Assembly: GCA_029261835.1 (NCBI GenBank) | Contig: JAJDAO010000050.1 | Coordinates: 310,001 to 374,000 of the forward strand | DNA from: Deltaproteobacteria bacterium | Lineage (GTDB): Bacteria > Myxococcota_A > UBA9160 > UBA4427 | Length of the DNA: 64,000 nucleotides | Reading direction: 5' to 3' | Shown here: positions 60,429 to 64,000 of the stretch, piece after piece | Layout of the letters: each line of letters opens with the position of its first letter | How positions within the stretch are numbered: position 1 is the first letter of the stretch | Program-made: the position numbers and the translations under genes | Notes under the pieces: generated by a model | Told to the model about the DNA's origin: nothing | Seen by the model: the letters and a program-made list of their open reading frames with translations, nothing else | The model's database searches: none

Positions 60429-61418
60429 TCAGCGCAGCCAGATGTCCTGCGCGAGGCTCTTCAGGCCGTAGGAGTAGCGCCAGTAGCGCCCATGCAGCAG
60501 CTCGTTGAGGATCGCCGGCAGCCGTTCGACCAGAGAGCTCGGCATCTCGTCCCGCACCCGGGAGTGGCTGATCTTCTCGTCGATCAGGGCCATCGCCCGC
60601 GATGATGCTTGAAAGTCGCCGTGCCCTTGCTGACGCAGCCGATCTCGGGCGGTTTCGAAGAACTCGGTGGCGTACGCGAACGCCGCCTCGGCGACCTGAC
60701 GCCGGGCTTGCCGGTACTGATCCAGCAGGCTGAACTTCCTGAGGCCGATCTGGTTCTCGCCGTGCAGGCGGTAGTGAATGAGCTCGCGTTCGACGATCCG
60801 GCAGCCCGATACGCTCGAGATGACGAGAGCGATCCAGGCGTCGTGGGCGCTGCGTAGGTTCGGGAATGGGAGCAGGAGTTCCTTGAAACGCGCGCGAAAG
60901 GCGAGCGTCGTGCCAGCAGCCACCACGTGGCGCACGAAGACTTGCGTCGCCTGTCCCGCGGCCACCCGTCTCTGCTCCTCAGGCGTGAAGGCCAGCGCTC
61001 GCCACAGGCCGTAGCCGAGCGGATTGTGGGCGTCGTCGACCACCGCGCCGTCACTGAAGACGATGCCCGCTTCGGGGTGCCGCTCCAGGTCGTCGAGTAG
61101 ACAGGTGGTCTTTTCGGGGAGCCAGATGTCGTCCTGGTCGGCCAGGAAGATGATCTCGCAAGAGCACAGGGAAACGGCCTTTTCGAAGTTCCGTGTCGTA
61201 CCCAGCCGACTCGGGTTGCGCTCCAGCCTGACTGCGAAAGGCGCACGCGCCGCGAACGCCGCGACCCTGTCGGCGCTGTCGTCCTGCGAAGCGTCGTCGC
61301 AGACGATGAGCTCGTCGGGCGGGCGGTTCTGTGCCGCGATGCTCTCGAGCTGCTCGTCTATGAAGCGGCCACCCTCACAGGTCGCCATGGCGACGGACAC
61401 ACTGGGGCTGGGCGTCAT
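60429..61418 (-). CDS. GT2 glycosyltransferase, rhamnosyl/galactosyl-transferase-like
   Basis: A 329-residue cytoplasmic GT2 enzyme (RfbF/WbbL style): SVSVAMATCEGGRFIDEQL, PPDELIVCDDASQDDS, and IIFLADQDDIWLPEK with the DQDD motif, followed by VFSDGAVVDD. It probably adds a sugar to a lipid-linked glycan. The start is ATG at 61418; a TTG three codons earlier is also possible. It converges with the GT-C-like gene at 58616 and is divergent from the sulfatase-like pair. Confidence 0.85.
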   Translation of the reverse strand: MTPSPSVSVAMATCEGGRFIDEQLESIAAQNRPPDELIVCDDASQDDSADRVAAFAARAPFAVRLERNPSRLGTTRNFEKAVSLCSCEIIFLADQDDIWLPEKTTCLLDDLERHPEAGIVFSDGAVVDDAHNPLGYGLWRALAFTPEEQRRVAAGQATQVFVRHVVAAGTTLAFRARFKELLLPFPNLRSAHDAWIALVISSVSGCRIVERELIHYRLHGENQIGLRKFSLLDQYRQARRQVAEAAFAYATEFFETARDRLRQQGHGDFQASSRAMALIDEKISHSRVRDEMPSSLVERLPAILNELLHGRYWRYSYGLKSLAQDIWLR

Positions 61419-61543
61419 CTCACTCAAGACCTCGGCATCGGATCAGCAATAGTATCGGTCGTTCGTGCTGCCAAGATTATCGAAGGTCCCCCCGCGGACG
61501 GTACTCGATGGCTGGGGCTCACCAACGGCGGTATGTTGCGCCA

Positions 61544-62944
61544 ATGCGCGTCACAAGTCTCGGCTCGGGTGCCTGCATCGTAGTGACGCTGCTGTCGGGC
61601 CTCCTCGCGCCGCTCGGATGCGCCCCGGATCCAGCGCAGCTTCGAGCCGAGGACGCCCGACCCAATCTGCTCCTGATCTCGATGGACACGACCCGCGCCG
61701 ACCACCTGTCCGCCTACGGCTACGAACGGGACACCACACCCAACCTGCGGGAGCTTGCGCGGCAGGGCGCGCGCTTCGACGCCGCCTACGCGCCCTCGGC
61801 GACCACGGGACCCAGTCACGCAAGCCTGTTCACTTCCCTGTACCCGATGACCCACCGGGTGACGAAGAACGGCCACCCCCTGGCAGGCGAGTATCAGACG
61901 CTGGCCGAAATCCTGGCGGCGGCCGGCTTCGAGACAGCAGCCGTCGTGAGCTCGTACGTGTTGAATGGCAAGTTCGGCTACGGCCAGGGCTTCGACCTCT
62001 ACGATGACGACGTCTCGCAGGCCGCTGCACCCAGCGGCGTGACGCAGTGGGAGGGGCACACCATCGAGGGCAAGTTCCACGGCAGAGCCGATGACACGAC
62101 GCGTCGGGCACTCCAGTGGCTGGATGATCGCGCCCGTCGGGAGAGACCGTTCTTCCTTTTCGCACACTACTTCGATCCGCACTCGCCGTATCTTCCTCCC
62201 CCTTCGTACCGGCCGCCGTTCGAGCCTGGTCGAAAAGCCGCACTCAAGCTGCACAGAGAGGTCTTCTTCTACGACACGCTGATCTCCTTTACCGACCGGG
62301 AGATCGGTAGGCTGCTCGCCGGGCTCGACGAGCGGCGTCTGGCGCGCGACACCGTGGTCATGGTGGTGGGTGATCACGGCGAAGGGCTCATGCAGCACGG
62401 TCACATGTTCCACGGCGTTCACATCTACGAGGAGGGGGTGAGGGTTCCGCTGATCGTGCGCTGGCCCGCGCGAATCGAGGCCGGCAGAGTGTTGCCCGGG
62501 CCGGTACAGCTCGTGGATCTGGCGCCGACGATCCTCGAGTTGACCGGTGTTCAAGGAAGCGACGCCTTTCGCGGCGAGAGCCTCGCCCGACTGCTGCGCG
62601 GCGAGGAATCTGGGGATTCGGAGCGGCCGATCTATCTCTACCGTCGCCACTACGAGCCGGGTGAGCTGACAGGCGGAATCTACGCAGCCGGCGAGAAATT
62701 CGGCATCCGCGTCGGCCGGTGGAAGCTGATCGAGGGTCCTGATGAGAAGAGCCTCGAGCTGTTCGATCTCGAGAGCGACCCGGGAGAGCTCTCGAATCTC
62801 GCAGCCAGCGAGCCGAAGCATGTCGAGAGGCTGAGGCTGCGCTTGAGCGAGTGGCGGCGGCGCCATACGCGCGACGACGCAGAGCCGGTCGATCTGTCCG
62901 AGGAAGATCGCGCGCGCTTGCAGGCGCTGGGCTACGTCGAGTGA
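61544..62944 (+). CDS. Alkaline-phosphatase-superfamily (sulfatase-like) exported hydrolase 1
   Basis: A 466-residue protein, likely exported: a hydrophobic N-terminal stretch (TLLSGLLAPLGC) ends in a possible lipobox cysteine. NLLLISMDTTRADHLSAYGY carries the first metal aspartate, and VVGDHGEGLMQHG the second metal site. At the position of the formylglycine cysteine or serine (C/SxPxR), TTGPSHASLFTS has threonine, so it is not a formylglycine sulfatase; it may be a phosphoglycerol- or phosphoethanolamine-type transferase or phosphodiesterase. ATG at 61544 fits the signal peptide; 61508 is an alternative. The stop overlaps the next gene's start. Confidence 0.83.
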   Translation: MRVTSLGSGACIVVTLLSGLLAPLGCAPDPAQLRAEDARPNLLLISMDTTRADHLSAYGYERDTTPNLRELARQGARFDAAYAPSATTGPSHASLFTSLYPMTHRVTKNGHPLAGEYQTLAEILAAAGFETAAVVSSYVLNGKFGYGQGFDLYDDDVSQAAAPSGVTQWEGHTIEGKFHGRADDTTRRALQWLDDRARRERPFFLFAHYFDPHSPYLPPPSYRPPFEPGRKAALKLHREVFFYDTLISFTDREIGRLLAGLDERRLARDTVVMVVGDHGEGLMQHGHMFHGVHIYEEGVRVPLIVRWPARIEAGRVLPGPVQLVDLAPTILELTGVQGSDAFRGESLARLLRGEESGDSERPIYLYRRHYEPGELTGGIYAAGEKFGIRVGRWKLIEGPDEKSLELFDLESDPGELSNLAASEPKHVERLRLRLSEWRRRHTRDDAEPVDLSEEDRARLQALGYVE

Positions 62945-64000
62945 GTCGTTCCGGCAGCACGCTGAGCGGCACACACGGTCGCCATCTGCCGTCTCTTCTG
63001 ATGCTGATCACCTGCTCGCTGTGCGCCTGTCCACAGGCGAGTCCCCAGCGCAACGTCTTGCTGATCACGGTCGATACGCTGCGGGCGGACTTCGTTCACG
63101 CCTACGGATTCGAGCCGGCGAACACACCCAGTCTGGACGCCCTGGCCGAGAGGGGTGCGCTCTTCGAAAACGCGATTGCAGCGGCCACGGTGACCGCTCC
63201 GGCTCACGCTTCCATCATGACCGCGCGTTATGCCAGGGAGCACTCTGTCGGCACCCGAAACGGCGACACGCGTCTCGAGGGCATGGTCACACTGGCCGAG
63301 CTCTTCGAGAACGCCGGCTACGACACGGCGGCCTTCGTCAGCAACGTCGTGTTGCGTCGTCGTCTCGGCCTCGACCGCGGCTTCCAGACCTACGACGATG
63401 ACCTGGTGCGCGGTGAATCAAACCGCCAAAGTCACTTCGAGCGGATCGCAGAGTCGACCGCACTGCGAGCCATCGACTGGCTCGAGAAACGAGCCGGCCG
63501 TGGCTTCTTTCTGTGGGTGCACCTGCAAGATCCCCACGGTCCCTACGCGCCACCCCAGTCGTTCGCCGGGAAGGTCGGAGACGTGGCGCTGCGGAGCGAG
63601 CGGCCGCTCCCGGTACTCGAGACCAGTGTCGGTCGGGCGGGCATTCCCGACTACCAGGCGCTGGCAGATCTGCGCACTCCCGCAGCCTACGCCGGGCGCT
63701 ATGCCGAAGAGATCATGTACGCGGATCACTGGATCGGCAAATTGGTGGAGGCCGCCGACCGCCAGAGCGGGGACCGCGGTACCGTGGCGTTGGTCACTGG
63801 AGACCACGGTGAGAGCATGGGCGAGGCGGGATGGTTCTTCCAACACGGCCACTCGACGACGCCGGATCTGGCACGTGTTCCCTTCATCTTGGTCGCGCCG
63901 GGAGTCGAACGGCGGCGGTACGAGACCGTGGTGAGCCACGTGGACGTGGCGCCCACGCTGCTCGAACTGGCTGGCCTCCCAGCGCTCGAGCAGAGCAGCG
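62941..64000 (+). CDS. Alkaline-phosphatase-superfamily (sulfatase-like) exported hydrolase 2, 3' end outside window
   Basis: Starts GTG at 62941, overlapping the previous stop by four bases (GTGA), and remains open to the window end (353 codons seen). The N terminus has a hydrophobic stretch (LPSLLMLITCSLCAC) that looks like a lipoprotein signal with a cysteine after CA. NVLLITVDTLRADFVHAYGF, VTAPAHASIMT (Thr again at the formylglycine position), VSNVVLRRRLGLDRGF and VTGDHGESMGEAG mark it as a paralogue of the preceding gene. Function as for that gene; the missing C terminus prevents a finer call. Confidence 0.85.
   Translation, partial: MSRSGSTLSGTHGRHLPSLLMLITCSLCACPQASPQRNVLLITVDTLRADFVHAYGFEPANTPSLDALAERGALFENAIAAATVTAPAHASIMTARYAREHSVGTRNGDTRLEGMVTLAELFENAGYDTAAFVSNVVLRRRLGLDRGFQTYDDDLVRGESNRQSHFERIAESTALRAIDWLEKRAGRGFFLWVHLQDPHGPYAPPQSFAGKVGDVALRSERPLPVLETSVGRAGIPDYQALADLRTPAAYAGRYAEEIMYADHWIGKLVEAADRQSGDRGTVALVTGDHGESMGEAGWFFQHGHSTTPDLARVPFILVAPGVERRRYETVVSHVDVAPTLLELAGLPALEQSS

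Overview
The window looks like chromosome from a high-GC, Gram-negative bacterium with a deltaproteobacterial flavour (Myxococcota, Desulfobacterota or Binatota-like). The reasons are an outer-membrane style envelope gene set (soluble lytic transglycosylase, PlsB, GlmU/GlmS), periplasmic multiheme cytochromes with a Tat-exported ferredoxin and an NrfD-type membrane subunit, many acyl-CoA enzymes scattered as single genes, and frequent GTG and TTG starts. The taxonomic guess is inference. I see no rRNA, tRNA, CRISPR array, prophage or intact transposase. Coding density is high and the gene order is mostly short operons and divergent pairs.

Layout. 0-13.4 kb: housekeeping and small-molecule genes (pabB end, ketopantoate reductase, lytic transglycosylase, alpha-methylacyl-CoA racemase, EamA transporter, GNAT, HAD phosphatase, SPFH protein, and a NUDIX/nitroreductase/MATE run). 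13.4-18.4 kb: a redox module of a tetraheme cytochrome, a four-cluster Tat ferredoxin, a NrfD-like quinone subunit and a pentaheme cytochrome on the minus strand behind a good sigma-54 type promoter, facing a divergently read second pentaheme cytochrome that is a clear paralogue of the first. No catalytic (nitrite reductase or molybdopterin) subunit is present. 18.4-24.5 kb: polytopic membrane protein, FAH-family enzyme, acyl-CoA dehydrogenase, SDR and 3-methyladenine glycosylase. 24.5-30.2 kb: the most accessory-looking part, with a PLP alpha-oxoamine synthase fused to a FemAB/GNAT-like domain, a 1 kb gene-poor stretch holding a decayed dehydrogenase fragment and short repeats, an ABC-class ATPase, and a near-perfect 21 bp inverted repeat.

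30.2-43.4 kb: seven-TM protein, M1 aminopeptidase, NSS symporter, PlsB, GPH-type symporter, SCP2-type thiolase behind a palindromic operator-like site, HIT protein and glutaryl-CoA dehydrogenase-like enzyme. 43.5-55.3 kb: a large membrane protein, phasin-like coiled coil, FabH-like synthase, HflX, GlmU with a histone-like lysine tail, GlmS and a UvrD/PcrA helicase. 55.7-64 kb: an envelope-glycan region with two GT2 transferases, two GT-C-like membrane proteins and two overlapping alkaline-phosphatase-superfamily 'sulfatases' whose catalytic position is threonine; the second runs off the window.

How the parts work together: the acyl-CoA racemase, two acyl-CoA dehydrogenases and SCP2 thiolase suggest degradation of branched or sterol-like acyl chains. 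GlmS and GlmU feed UDP-GlcNAc to peptidoglycan and LPS. The 55-64 kb genes probably modify a surface glycolipid. The cytochrome module would pass electrons between the quinone pool and periplasmic cytochromes.
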